Assembly: GCF_003854965.1 (NCBI RefSeq)
Contig: NZ_RQPI01000023.1
Location: 1 to 47,400 of the forward strand
DNA from: Paenibacillus rhizophilus
GTDB lineage: Bacteria > Bacillota > Bacilli > Paenibacillales > Paenibacillaceae
Length of the DNA: 47,400 bases
Reading direction: 5' to 3'
Every line of letters begins with the position of its first letter. Positions within the stretch are counted from its first letter, which is position 1. Positions 15,732 to 24,692 of this stretch are shown here, piece by piece. The notes beneath the pieces are model-generated. The model did not search any database and was not told where the DNA came from. It saw only the letters and a list, made by a program, of their open reading frames with translations. Both the position numbers and the translations under genes were made by a program.

Positions 15732-17417
15732 CTACATCCGTTCCGGCGCCGTCACGCCAACAAGGCGCAGCACGTTCGCAATGGATTGGCGGACGGCGCC
15801 GAGGAGCGCGAGCCGCGCGAGCGTCTGGGCGGCGTCTTCGGTGATGACGCGCTCCGCCTTGTAATAGCTGTGGAAGAGCGCGGCCAGCTCGTACACATAG
15901 CGGATCAGGCGGTGCGGCGCGTAGCCCTCGGCGGCCAGAGCCACCTCGAAAGGAAGCTCGCCGACTTTGCGCAGCAGGGCGTATTCATGCTCCGCCGTCA
16001 GCTTCGAGTAATCGATTCCGGCCAATTCCGGCAGGGTAATACCCTGCTCCTCGGCTTGACGGAATACGCTGCAAATACGCGCATGCGCGTATTGTACATA
16101 GAATACCGGATTTTCGTTTGAGGTCGAAACGGCGAGATCCATGTCGAAGTCCAGATGGGAATCCATGCTGCGCATAGTAAAGAAATAGCGGATCGCGTCG
16201 ACGCCGACTTCGTCCATTAAATCCTCCATTGTGACCGCCTTGCCGGTCCGCTTGGACATTTTTACCTTTTCACCGTCCTGGAACAGACTGACCATTTGGG
16301 CGATCAGTACGACCAGCTTGTCCGGATCGTTGCCCAGCGAAGCCATCGCCGCTTTCATCCGCGGAATGTATCCGTGATGGTCGGCGCCCCAAATATTGAT
16401 CATTTTGTCGTATCCACGGCCGTATTTATCGCTGTGATAGGCGATATCCGGCGTAAGGTACGTATAGGTGCCGTCGTTCTTAATCAGCACGCGGTCCTTG
16501 TCGTCGCCGTACTTGGTGGTCTGCAGCCAGGTGGCGCCGTCCAGCTCATATACTTCGCCGCGGTCCCGCAGCTCGTCAAGCGCGCGCAGCACTTCCCCGG
16601 TTTCGTATAACGAAGTTTCGCTGAACCAGATGTCGAAAGGCACGCGGAATCGTCCGAGGTCGCGCTTGATTTTGTCCAGTTCCTTCTCCAGTCCGTAAGT
16701 GCGGAAAAAGGCGGCCCGGTCTCCGGGCGTCATCTCCAGCAGCGAATCACCTTTTTCGGCGACAAGCTCTTTGGCAAAGCCCTTGATGTCTTCGCCAAAA
16801 TAGCCATCCTCCGGCATTTCCGCCGGCTGGCCCAGCTCCTGCAAATACCGGGTCTCGATCGACTTGCACAAGTTGGCGACCTGGTTGCCTGCGTCGTTGA
16901 TATAATACTCGCGCGTAACCTCGTATCCGGCGAAATCCAGCACGTTACATAGCGCATCACCTACGGCTGCTCCACGGGCATGGCCAAGGTGCAGGCTGCC
17001 CGTCGGGTTGGCGCTGACGAACTCGACTTCAACCTTCTGTCCCTGACCGGCGTCGGTGCGGCCGTAATCATCACCCTGCTCCAGGGAAAGACCGATGACC
17101 GGATACAGGTAGGACTTGGACAGCGTAAAGTTAATGAATCCCGGGCCGGCGATTTCCGCTTTTTCAATCGAGGCCTTGCTCAAATCCAGATGCTCCACAA
17201 TCGCCTCGGCGATCTGGCGCGGATTGCGCTTCGCGATCTTGGTCAGCTGCATGGCGGCGTTAGTCGCCAGATCGCCATGGGCTTTGTCCTTCGGCACTTC
17301 CAGCACAATGCTCGGAAGCTCTTCCCGCTGAACCAGGCCGGCGGTGACAACCGCATCGGCGATGGCTTCTTTCACCCTTTCATTGATCAGGGCAAGCGGA
17401 TTTTGACTTTGTTTCAT
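15732..17417 (-). CDS. argS: Arginyl-tRNA synthetase
   Basis: 561 residues from ATG 17417; the frame is open further upstream to 17498, but AGGAGGAACCC directly before MKQSQNP fixes this start. Class I synthetase: HIGH motif as HLGH (PTGSLHLGHARGAAVGD), KMSKS-type loop as KMSKR (KVKMSKRTGK). An N-terminal Add1 domain and a C-terminal DALR anticodon-binding domain (FYVQYAHARICSV ... LIRYVYELAALFHSYY) are present. It sits 2 nt after the ywiB-like stop, so the two are coupled. Confidence 0.97.
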   Translation of the reverse strand: MKQSQNPLALINERVKEAIADAVVTAGLVQREELPSIVLEVPKDKAHGDLATNAAMQLTKIAKRNPRQIAEAIVEHLDLSKASIEKAEIAGPGFINFTLSKSYLYPVIGLSLEQGDDYGRTDAGQGQKVEVEFVSANPTGSLHLGHARGAAVGDALCNVLDFAGYEVTREYYINDAGNQVANLCKSIETRYLQELGQPAEMPEDGYFGEDIKGFAKELVAEKGDSLLEMTPGDRAAFFRTYGLEKELDKIKRDLGRFRVPFDIWFSETSLYETGEVLRALDELRDRGEVYELDGATWLQTTKYGDDKDRVLIKNDGTYTYLTPDIAYHSDKYGRGYDKMINIWGADHHGYIPRMKAAMASLGNDPDKLVVLIAQMVSLFQDGEKVKMSKRTGKAVTMEDLMDEVGVDAIRYFFTMRSMDSHLDFDMDLAVSTSNENPVFYVQYAHARICSVFRQAEEQGITLPELAGIDYSKLTAEHEYALLRKVGELPFEVALAAEGYAPHRLIRYVYELAALFHSYYKAERVITEDAAQTLARLALLGAVRQSIANVLRLVGVTAPERM

Positions 17418-17419
17418 CT

Positions 17420-17857
17420 TTAGGGTTCCTCCTGTATATGCAAACTGATGGCAAACTGTCCCGACGGCTCGTTGTACACATATAATTCGTATTCCCATTT
17501 TACCGTCAGGGAACGTCCTTGCCTCGAGATGCCGAGCATTCTTGTCTCGGTGGAAAGATTGAATTGGGTATATGGAGACCGGTAAAATCCAGGCAGACGC
17601 TGTCCGCTCCGAAAAGACTGCTCGGACTCGACTCCGCCATGACGGATAATCCGGAGCTCGTCATCCAGAATCTTGATCGTTGTCCGTACGGAGTCTGCCG
17701 GGCCTTCCGGTCCCTGGCTGGGCTCCTCGAAACGGATATACAGCTGCGGCCCCTTCTGCAGGGCCTCCCCGCCAACGCTGAAAACGCTTGTCTCTCCTTC
17801 ATGCAGGCTGGCGAGCGTAACGGAAACGCCATATTTATGCGGCTGGTTGTCTGGCAC
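17420..17857 (-). CDS. ywiB: DUF1934 family protein (YwiB-like)
   Basis: 145 residues, GTG start at 17857 with GGAGGGG close upstream. The alternating hydrophobic/polar pattern and the blocks LYIRFEEP, TIKILDDELRIIRHG, QRLPGFYRSPYTQFNLSTET and LTVKWEYELYVY fit the small beta-barrel DUF1934 family, unknown in function. The gene directly precedes argS with a 2-nt gap, as ywiB does in B. subtilis. Confidence 0.88.
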   Translation of the reverse strand: MPDNQPHKYGVSVTLASLHEGETSVFSVGGEALQKGPQLYIRFEEPSQGPEGPADSVRTTIKILDDELRIIRHGGVESEQSFRSGQRLPGFYRSPYTQFNLSTETRMLGISRQGRSLTVKWEYELYVYNEPSGQFAISLHIQEEP

Positions 17858-18147
17858 CCTCGCCCCTCCATTCTTCGCGGCTCCGCTTCCGCGCGGGCCG
17901 TCATCTTTCCCATTGTATTACTATAATCAGTTCATCGGGCCAATTCAATCGCTATATTAATGAATATTCAAATTCAGACAAAGCGTTGCAGAGCGATCGC
18001 CTGAATCCCCCGCAGCCATTCACGAACTTCTCTAATATAGAAAGGCATTGAACTTTCCGGCTGAAGGCTGCACTGGATTATGTAGAATTTTAACATACCG
18101 CACTTCATAATCACACTCGCCCTGACCGGTTCCGCTAGATAGATGCA
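17858..18147. other. Intergenic region before ywiB, no gene
   Basis: About 290 nt of ordinary sequence that should contain the ywiB-argS promoter; I cannot assign it with confidence. No repeat of the 14059 family is present. Confidence 0.4.
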
Positions 18148-18197
18148 AATAAAAAGGGGGCCCCGCAGCCATTTCTTGACTTTCGGGTCACCCCCAA
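18148..18197 (-). terminator. Terminator of the BNR-repeat protein gene
   Basis: Minus strand GGGGG (18191-18195) pairs with CCCCC (18156-18160) around a partly paired interior, followed by TTTTTATTT. It lies about 90 nt after the stop. Confidence 0.7.
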
Positions 18198-18283
18198 TGC
18201 TCTATTCCTTAAAGGTCATTCCATTCAGCACCCGCCGTTCTTGCGCTGTCTGCTCCCGGGATGCTCGGCATTCCGAATGCTAC

Positions 18284-19450
18284 TTACTTCGTATTAAAAG
18301 AGAGCTTCAGCTTCCATGTGTAGCCGCCGTCCTGCGTGGCATACAGTGAAGACTGCCCCGGCCCTCTGACGGCAAGCCAGCCCTCCTTGTCTCCGGTGAA
18401 AGAAATCACTCCGTCAAATCCCGGAATGCCGGGCAGGTTGCTCCACTGCTTGCCGCCCGTGTAAGAGCGGCCTACGCCGACCTCTTCCCCGGCCGGTGAG
18501 TAGCCGAGCAGGAAGGCGCCGCCGCCGGCCAGCTGCATATTGCCGGGCTTGCCAGCGACTGGACCTTTCGCCAGCGGATTCCCGCCGCTTCCCGGCGCCG
18601 GTCCGCCGCCCGCCGTTGACTGGGCGATAACGCGCCGCCAGCTCCCGCCGCCGTCCGCGCTGGCGTACAAAGAATAGGACGTCTGGGACATGCCTGTGTC
18701 CCCGTACAACACCGTCCATACCTGACTACCCTTGGCGTAAATATCGCCGAGTACCGGATAGGAGAACGCTGATTTCAGCTTAAGCGACCATCTCTTACCT
18801 CCGTCTGCCGTCTTCATGACCCGGTAGCCCGCGCCCGGAGCGACCGTTACCGCCCAGCCGCTGCTGCGGCTTGTGAAGACCGCACCGCGGGTGTTGGCGG
18901 GGGTCCGAATCTTGCTCCAGCTCTCCCCTCCGTCGCTGGTGTAGTAGGCAAAGGCCCAATCATATGCAAATCCGTGCTGGCGGTCGATAAAATCGATTTT
19001 TGTAAAACTGACCGGATCGTTTGATAGCCGCTTCCAGTGCGACCCTCCGTCCATCGTCCGGATCAAATAGCCGGATTGTCCGTCCTGAACGGACGCCAGC
19101 GCCCAGCCATAGACATTGTCGGGAAAGTCGATTTTCCGGAAAGACCATTGGCCTTCATAAATCGTCTGAAACGTACAGCCGCCGTTCGATGTTCCGATCA
19201 TGAAGCCGTTTCCCACCGCGCGGCCCGTATTTGCGCCCAAAAACTGAATATCGGAGAAGACCAGCGGCGATTCATTGGCATTCAAATGCTTTTTCTGAAG
19301 CTCCTGGAGCAGTCCGTGATCGCCGGTTCCGCAGACAGGCGCCTGCGCTGACGCCGCCCGCGGCGCCTCCGCGCTCCAGCCGGTCAAAGCCAACAGGGCC
19401 GCTGAAAGAAGCAGCAGCGCTTTGTTGCGTAATCTTTTAGTCAATATCAT
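18284..19450 (-). CDS. Exported BNR/Ycf48-like beta-propeller protein
   Basis: 388 residues from ATG 19450, preferred because AAAGGAGGTG lies just upstream; an upstream ATG at 19471 has no RBS. A signal peptide is clear (RLRNKALLLLSAALLALTGWSAEAPRAASA). The mature part has repeated Asp-box/BNR motifs: TSNGGCTF, TMDGGSHW, TSDGGESW, TADGGKRW, ASADGGGSW, YTGGKQW, TQDGGYTW. Seven such repeats suggest a seven-bladed propeller like Ycf48/sialidase-type proteins. The linker at about 285-310 is Gly/Pro-rich. No enzyme residues are evident; probably a surface or periplasm-side binding protein. Divergent from the PBP gene at 19680. Confidence 0.85.
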   Translation of the reverse strand: MILTKRLRNKALLLLSAALLALTGWSAEAPRAASAQAPVCGTGDHGLLQELQKKHLNANESPLVFSDIQFLGANTGRAVGNGFMIGTSNGGCTFQTIYEGQWSFRKIDFPDNVYGWALASVQDGQSGYLIRTMDGGSHWKRLSNDPVSFTKIDFIDRQHGFAYDWAFAYYTSDGGESWSKIRTPANTRGAVFTSRSSGWAVTVAPGAGYRVMKTADGGKRWSLKLKSAFSYPVLGDIYAKGSQVWTVLYGDTGMSQTSYSLYASADGGGSWRRVIAQSTAGGGPAPGSGGNPLAKGPVAGKPGNMQLAGGGAFLLGYSPAGEEVGVGRSYTGGKQWSNLPGIPGFDGVISFTGDKEGWLAVRGPGQSSLYATQDGGYTWKLKLSFNTK

Positions 19451-19679
19451 GTCAGCACCTCCTTTATCCATTACCCGGCTCTCGCCCTTCTATAAAAGGT
19501 ATACGCCAAAGTCGTACAGGCATCCACCTAATAATAATCACAGAATGGAGACAATTTATTCACCGGCGGCCGGTTCCGGAATAGGTCACGCGCCGTTTCC
19601 TCAGCCTTCATGAATATCCGAACTCTTCCTTCCCCATAATGAATAGAAGAATCCATCTTGTGCAAAGGAGCATGGTATC

Positions 19680-21755
19680 ATGCCGTCTCAATCTTCCGAT
19701 AAGCCTGTACGGAAAAAAAGCCGCTGGCGCAGAGCCCTCCGGCTGCTGGCCGGTACCGCGGTTCTGCTGCTTCTCGCCGCCGGCGCGCTGCTCGGCTATT
19801 TATACCAGAAGGACCTCCCGCCGATTCCGGACGATGCCCGCTCCAGACTGCTGGACTCCCGTGGAAATGTGCTGGCCGTCTTCTCTGCCGACGGGCGCAG
19901 CCATGATCCGGTGGGGCTTAAAGATATATCCCCTTTGCTGATTCAGGCGACGCTCGCGGTGGAGGACCGCAAATTTTATGAGCATACCGGATTTAATTTC
20001 AAGAGCATGGGGCGGGCGGTGCTGGTTAATCTGGAAAAGGGAAGCCGCTCCCAGGGCGCCAGCACGCTGACCCAGCAGCTTGCCCGAAACCTGTATCTTT
20101 CCCATGAAAAAACGTGGACCCGCAAGGCCAAAGAAGCATTTTATACGCTGCAGTTGGAGATGAAGTACAGCAAGGACGACATTTTGCGCATGTACCTCAA
20201 TGAAATTTATTACGGCCACGGCGCATACGGCGTCGAGGCAGCCTCCCGGATGTATTTCGGCAAACCCGCCGCTTCGCTTGATCTTGCGGAAAGCGCGCTC
20301 CTGGCCGGTATTCCGAAGGGGCCGACGTATTATTCACCGTACAATCACCCGGACAACGCCAAAAATCGCCAGAGGATCATCCTGTCCTCCATGGTAGAAA
20401 TGGGCGAAATCACAAAGGCGGAGGCTGCCCGGGCGGAGGCGGAGACTCTGGATATTAAACCCCGGGAAGAGCAGACGGCTTCGCAATCGGCGCCCTATTT
20501 CCGCGACTATGTAGGCACCGCGGCTGCAAAGCTGCTCGGCATCGGCACCGATGAGCTGGAACTGGAAGGGCTGAGCGTATATACCACGCTCGATCCGGAT
20601 ATGCAGCAGGCGGCGGAAGCGGCGGTTGCACAAGGGATGGCGGGAGCGGGCGGCCTGGAGACGGCGCTCGTCTCCATTGATCCCCGCACCGGTTATATCA
20701 AGGCCATGGTCGGAGGCGTCAATTACCGCGCCAACCAGTTCAATCATGCGCTCGCGACAACCCGCCAGCCCGGTTCCTCCTTCAAGCCGATTATGTACTT
20801 GACCGCGCTGTCCGGGAAGGAAATGACGGGCCTTACCGTCTTCAACAGTCAGCCGACTCTGTTCCATTACGACAACAACCGCAAGACGTACCAGCCCCGG
20901 AACTTCGGGGATAAATACCTCGGCGAGATCAACATGCGCCAGGCGATCGCGGCCTCGGACAATATCTACGCCGTCAATACCATCATGAAGGTGGGGCCGG
21001 AAAAGGTCATTGAAATGGCCCGCAAGATGGGCATCGTCAGCCCGCTTTCGGACGTGCCCTCGCTTGCGCTCGGCGCTTCGCCGGTCAGCCCGCTCGAAAT
21101 GGCCGGAGCCTTCTCTGTAATCGCGGACGGAGGCGTCAAAATGCCGGCGCCGGCGATCCTGAAGATAACGGACGCCAAGGGAAACATACTGTACGAAGCG
21201 CCCAAGGCGAAAGGGGAAAGCGTCGTCTCACCGGCAGCCGCTTATGTGCTGACCCGGCTGATGGAAGGCGTGTTCGAGACGGGGGGAACCGGCAACCGGG
21301 TAGCCTCGCTGATCAAGCGTCCCGTCGCCGGCAAGACCGGAACGACGGATACCGATGCCTGGATGGTCGGCTTTACACCGGAGCTGGCCACCGCCGTCTG
21401 GGTAGGCTATGACAAAGGACGCGATATTACGACTACCGAAGGAAGACGGGCGGCGCCGATTTTTGCGCAGTATACGGAAAAGGCGCTGGAGAATGTGCCT
21501 CCGAAGATTTTTCCGATTCCCGACGGCGTCGTCAGCGTCTACATCAACCCCGAATCCGGCAAACTGGCCACCGCGGCCTGCCCGGATAAGGCGCTGGAGA
21601 CCTTTATCAGCGGCACCGAGCCGACCGCCTACTGCGATTTGCACGGAGGTGGCAAAGAAGGGGCGCAGGCGGCAGGAAATGACGCCAAGCAGGGGGGCGT
21701 TTCCGGAGAAGACCATTCCTGGTGGAGCGATATCAAGCGCTGGTGGCTCAATTAG
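19680..21755 (+). CDS. Class A penicillin-binding protein (glycosyltransferase/transpeptidase)
   Basis: 691 residues. Short basic cytoplasmic tail, one membrane anchor (about 20-42), then GT51: E95 in LAVEDRKFYEH, GASTLTQQLARNLYL, RKAKEAFYTLQLE and YLNEIYYGHGAYGVEAAS. Transpeptidase: S366-x-x-K369 (GSSFKP), SDN (AASDNIYAV) and KTG (AGKTGTTDTDAW). It polymerises and crosslinks peptidoglycan at the outer face of the membrane. RBS AAAGGAG before ATG 19680. The nearby ywhD suggests it corresponds to B. subtilis PbpG (PBP2d), which helps spore wall synthesis, but I cannot prove this orthology from one sequence. Confidence 0.95.
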   Translation: MPSQSSDKPVRKKSRWRRALRLLAGTAVLLLLAAGALLGYLYQKDLPPIPDDARSRLLDSRGNVLAVFSADGRSHDPVGLKDISPLLIQATLAVEDRKFYEHTGFNFKSMGRAVLVNLEKGSRSQGASTLTQQLARNLYLSHEKTWTRKAKEAFYTLQLEMKYSKDDILRMYLNEIYYGHGAYGVEAASRMYFGKPAASLDLAESALLAGIPKGPTYYSPYNHPDNAKNRQRIILSSMVEMGEITKAEAARAEAETLDIKPREEQTASQSAPYFRDYVGTAAAKLLGIGTDELELEGLSVYTTLDPDMQQAAEAAVAQGMAGAGGLETALVSIDPRTGYIKAMVGGVNYRANQFNHALATTRQPGSSFKPIMYLTALSGKEMTGLTVFNSQPTLFHYDNNRKTYQPRNFGDKYLGEINMRQAIAASDNIYAVNTIMKVGPEKVIEMARKMGIVSPLSDVPSLALGASPVSPLEMAGAFSVIADGGVKMPAPAILKITDAKGNILYEAPKAKGESVVSPAAAYVLTRLMEGVFETGGTGNRVASLIKRPVAGKTGTTDTDAWMVGFTPELATAVWVGYDKGRDITTTEGRRAAPIFAQYTEKALENVPPKIFPIPDGVVSVYINPESGKLATAACPDKALETFISGTEPTAYCDLHGGGKEGAQAAGNDAKQGGVSGEDHSWWSDIKRWWLN

Positions 21756-21807
21756 TTCCTGCCCTTGCACGGCGGGTAAAGGTCCGGTACGATAAGACAC
21801 ATCAAGC

Positions 21808-21926
21808 TAAGAAGAAACGGCTTCGCCGTCCTCTGGAAGAGGAAGGCATCCGTTTCTCGTAAAAATATCAGGTTAAGGTTAAGCGCGAAGCTTATACTTT
21901 CTGATATTTCAAGAAGAACGGCTTCT
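21808..21926 (+). repeat. Triple-hairpin intergenic repeat, copy B
   Basis: Order of elements: AAGAAGAAACGGCTTCGCC, GTCC-loop, CCGTTTCTCG, AAATATCAG, AAGCGCGAAGCTTATA, CTGATATTTC, AAGAAGAACGGCTTC. The inner arm pair AAATATCAG/CTGATATTT differs from copy C (AAATATAAG/CTTATATTT) by changes on both sides that keep pairing. The last AAGAAGAACGGCTTC repeats the first bases of the unit. Confidence 0.85.
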
Positions 21927-21958
21927 ATCCGCTTTTGTAAGAGAGGTGGCCTCTATAC

Positions 21959-22645
21959 GTGGTACCTATTAACCAAAATGACTGCCGCAAGCCTGAAGGT
22001 CTGCCTCCATCCTCACTCTATGCCCTGTCCGCACTCCATGCGGCGCCGCTGCTGCTCGGCCAGCATCTCGTCCGCCTCACGGAGGACGGGGAGATCCGCT
22101 GCCGGATCGTGGAGACGGAGAGCTATGGCGGAGCGGAAGACAAAGGCAGCCACGCCTATGGCGGAAGGCGGACGGACCGCACCGACGTCATGTTCCGCGC
22201 CGGAGGAATCGCTTATGTGTATCTCATCTACGGGATGCATCACTGTTTCAATATAGTCACAGCGGGGGAGAACGATCCCCACGCGGTGCTGATCCGCGCG
22301 GTGGAGCCTCTCTCCCCCCGGGATGCGCAGCTTATGGCCGCCAATCGCGGAACCGCCATCCGCAAGCCGTCCGACCTGTCCGGCGGTCCAGGCAAGCTGT
22401 GCCGGGCGCTGCGCATCGACAGAAGCCTGAGCGGGCTGCTTCTCGACCAGCCCGGCGGACCGCTCCGGCTGGAGAGCGGCGATGATCCGCGCAGTCTTCC
22501 TGTTGTCCAGGCTCCGCGCATCAACATCCCCTACGCGGAAGAGTATGCGGCCCTTCCCTGGCGCTTCTACATCAGGGATAACCCGTACGTCTCGGTGCAT
22601 GACAGCCGGGCCGAGCCCTTTATCTGGACAGAAGACTGCATATAA
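21959..22645 (+). CDS. DNA-3-methyladenine glycosylase (AAG/MPG family)
   Basis: 228 residues; a base-excision repair enzyme that removes alkylated purines. The family blocks are all there: LLGQHLVRL, RIVETESYGGAEDKGSHAYGG (catalytic Glu in ETE), RTDVMFRAGGIAYVYLIYGMHHCFNIV, VLIRAVEPL and SGGPGKLCRAL. The C-terminus ends RFYIRDNPYVSV. Start GTG 21959 with GAGAGGTGG upstream. Followed by a strong terminator at 22689. Confidence 0.94.
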   Translation: MVPINQNDCRKPEGLPPSSLYALSALHAAPLLLGQHLVRLTEDGEIRCRIVETESYGGAEDKGSHAYGGRRTDRTDVMFRAGGIAYVYLIYGMHHCFNIVTAGENDPHAVLIRAVEPLSPRDAQLMAANRGTAIRKPSDLSGGPGKLCRALRIDRSLSGLLLDQPGGPLRLESGDDPRSLPVVQAPRINIPYAEEYAALPWRFYIRDNPYVSVHDSRAEPFIWTEDCI

Positions 22646-22688
22646 CGTTTCTTCTTCGGTTAATTGGGTAAAAGTGAATAGACCCCAA

Positions 22689-22729
22689 TAAAAGCCTCTC
22701 CTTTTATGTGAACCCAAGGAGAGGCTTTT
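22689..22729 (+). terminator. Terminator after the glycosylase gene
   Basis: AAAAGCCTCTCCTT paired with AAGGAGAGGCTTTT around a 12-nt loop, U-tract in the 3' arm. Confidence 0.88.
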
Positions 22730-22810
22730 CATTCTGCAACTTTTTCATTCCTCATTCGTCACTATATAGAGTGAGGAATTTCCATTTTTTTGAAAGAAAG
22801 AGGGTAAGTC

Positions 22811-24013
22811 ATGATTATCCAAAGCAAAGTCTCCAGAAGAACCGCCGCCCTGTTCACCGCTTCCTCTCTTGCCGCCTTCCTTCTTGCCGCTGCGCCGGCC
22901 GAGGGGGCATCCGCCGCCGCTCCGTCCCTTGCTCCGGCAGCCGCACCGTCGACGGCCCAAAAAGTGCCCGTTCAGAGCGTGTTGACCCTGGAGCATGCCG
23001 GCTTTCAGGAGAACGGCGCCACTTACGTCCCTTTGAAAGATCTCTCTTCTTCTCTGGATCTTCAGCTGCTGTGGAATCCGGGCAAATCCAGCCTTGAGGT
23101 GACGGGGCTGTATCAGGCCGTCAGCCTGAAGGTCGGCCAGCCGAAGGCCTATACTGCGGCGGGGAAGACGATTATGCTGGGCGCTGAGACGCTGGTCCGG
23201 AACGGAGTGACGTATGTGCCGGACAAGTTGTTCTCCAAGGCGTTCGGCCTTCCCCTCGCCTGGGAAGGCGGCAATCGGTTCTCCGTGGCTTATACGCCAA
23301 AATATATGATGACGTCAGCGGGACGGGAGCTGTTCTGGCTGAACCGGGAGCATGGCGTCCTGTACAGCGGACAAAGCGGCTCTGTGCCGCTCCGGGCAGG
23401 GGTGATCCGGGTTGCCGATCTCGACTGGGCAAGCATGTCCGCGCGCCGGATCAATTCCGCCAGTTATGCCGTCGAAATCGAGAATGCCAGCGGTGAGCCG
23501 CATATTAATAACACCCGCTGGCGCGCACTTGTTTCAGGCGGTTCCCTGGTGCGTCAGGCAAAGACCCACTATTGGAACCCCCGAATGCTCGGAATGAAAC
23601 GGGACGTCTTTGCTTTTCAGGGCAATGTGGTCATGGTCGACGGGCAGACAGTCATGCTTGTCAATCCGGACGGCCATATTTATAAAACGTATAACTTGCT
23701 GGAGCTTACCGGCATCAATGATGCCTTCGCGGTAGAAGCCGTGGATTCCGACTTTTTGCTGGTCCGGCCCTTCCAGAAAGGCACGCTCATTCTGATAGAC
23801 CGGCGCAGCGGCCAGACCGTCGAGCTCTACAAGCAACTGATTAGCGCGGCCGATCAAGCCTGGCTGAAGGCGTATCCCGACACCGAAATCGACTATCCCG
23901 GCGACAAACTGGCTTATACCGGACGCTCGGGAGATCTGCTTTCTTTCGAGTGGACATCCTTCACCGAAGGGCAGAAGATTCATTTTACGTACATGCTTTC
24001 CCCTTTATCTTAA
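22811..24013 (+). CDS. Exported stalk-domain (copper amine oxidase N-like) protein
   Basis: 400 residues. Signal peptide: VSRRTAALFTASSLAAFLLAAAPAEG. Two copper-amine-oxidase-N-like stalk repeats follow (about 50-165): NGATYVPLKDLSSSLDLQLLWNP and NGVTYVPDKLFSKAFGLPLAWEGG. This fold, despite its name, has no oxidase activity and is common in cell-surface proteins of Paenibacillus. The rest (about 165-400) is a beta-rich domain with VFAFQGNVVMVDGQ and VNPDGHIYKTYNLLEL, which I do not recognise; it may be a small propeller. RBS AGAGGG before ATG 22811. Possibly cotranscribed with the AbrB-type regulator 64 nt downstream. Confidence 0.8.
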   Translation: MIIQSKVSRRTAALFTASSLAAFLLAAAPAEGASAAAPSLAPAAAPSTAQKVPVQSVLTLEHAGFQENGATYVPLKDLSSSLDLQLLWNPGKSSLEVTGLYQAVSLKVGQPKAYTAAGKTIMLGAETLVRNGVTYVPDKLFSKAFGLPLAWEGGNRFSVAYTPKYMMTSAGRELFWLNREHGVLYSGQSGSVPLRAGVIRVADLDWASMSARRINSASYAVEIENASGEPHINNTRWRALVSGGSLVRQAKTHYWNPRMLGMKRDVFAFQGNVVMVDGQTVMLVNPDGHIYKTYNLLELTGINDAFAVEAVDSDFLLVRPFQKGTLILIDRRSGQTVELYKQLISAADQAWLKAYPDTEIDYPGDKLAYTGRSGDLLSFEWTSFTEGQKIHFTYMLSPLS

Positions 24014-24077
24014 AATACATTTACTGTTATAATAATTAAATAACACCAAATCTGAAGATATAAATGAGGGACATGGG

Positions 24078-24551
24078 ATGAAGGATACCGGCATGATCCG
24101 AAGTTTAGACAATCTTGGACGCATTGTGGTTCCCGTAGAAATCCGTATGACGCGCAATATCGACATTGGGGATCCTATCGAGTTTTTCATTCTGGACGAT
24201 CACATTATTGTATTGCGGAAATACACTTCAACGGAATGTACCTTTTGCAGGAGTCTGGACAATGTCACCTATTTCAAGGATCAATTCATCTGCAGCCGCT
24301 GCCTTCAGGAGCTGGTGAACCCGGGTCTGGATGATCGCACACCTGAGCAGGAACCGGATGAGGAGGCCCATGTACCCTCTTCGGATCTTTACGCAGGCAA
24401 AAAGAAAACCAAATCGGATGAGCTTCGTGACCGGCTGGAACAAACGATGCAGGAACATCCCGCCGCCAATCAGAAGGAACTTGCCGTGATGCTCGGCATC
24501 AGCCAGGCCAGAGTCAGCCAGCTTAAGCGAAAGTTCGCAAACGGCCGGTAG
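24078..24551 (+). CDS. AbrB-domain regulator with zinc ribbon and C-terminal helix-turn-helix
   Basis: 157 residues. Residues 1-48 form an AbrB/SpoVT swapped-hairpin DNA-binding domain (GMIRSLDNLGRIVVPVEIRMT). Residues 50-80 carry four cysteines spaced CxxC-x14-CxxC (C54, C57, C72, C75), likely a zinc ribbon. An acidic linker (82-110) leads to a second DNA-binding unit, a helix-turn-helix at about 128-152 (AANQKELAVMLGISQARVSQLKRKF). AbrB proteins with a cysteine pair are known; the extra HTH is unusual to me. No operator is visible. A terminator follows at 24578. Confidence 0.85.
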   Translation: MKDTGMIRSLDNLGRIVVPVEIRMTRNIDIGDPIEFFILDDHIIVLRKYTSTECTFCRSLDNVTYFKDQFICSRCLQELVNPGLDDRTPEQEPDEEAHVPSSDLYAGKKKTKSDELRDRLEQTMQEHPAANQKELAVMLGISQARVSQLKRKFANGR

Positions 24552-24577
24552 AAACGGCTGTCCCGATGCCTATATAT

Positions 24578-24626
24578 AAAAGGCTTCGCTCTTCCTTGTA
24601 AGCAAGGAAAGGCGAAGCCTTTTTTC
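24578..24626. terminator. Bidirectional terminator between the AbrB-type gene and ywhD
   Basis: AAAGGCTTCGC ... GCGAAGCCTTTTTT with inner CTTCCTTG/CAAGGAAAG pairing, between convergent genes; runs of T on the plus strand and A on the left arm let it work both ways. Confidence 0.88.
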
Positions 24627-24692
24627 ACGTGTACTTTTTTCGCGTGTAACGGTTCTTCATATCCGCACAAGGTTAAGATCTTACCGCCGTAT

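Noticed and set aside
18148..18197. Riboswitch-like fold after the BNR-repeat gene
   Set aside because: It lies downstream of the gene and behaves as a terminator with U-tract; no known aptamer core.
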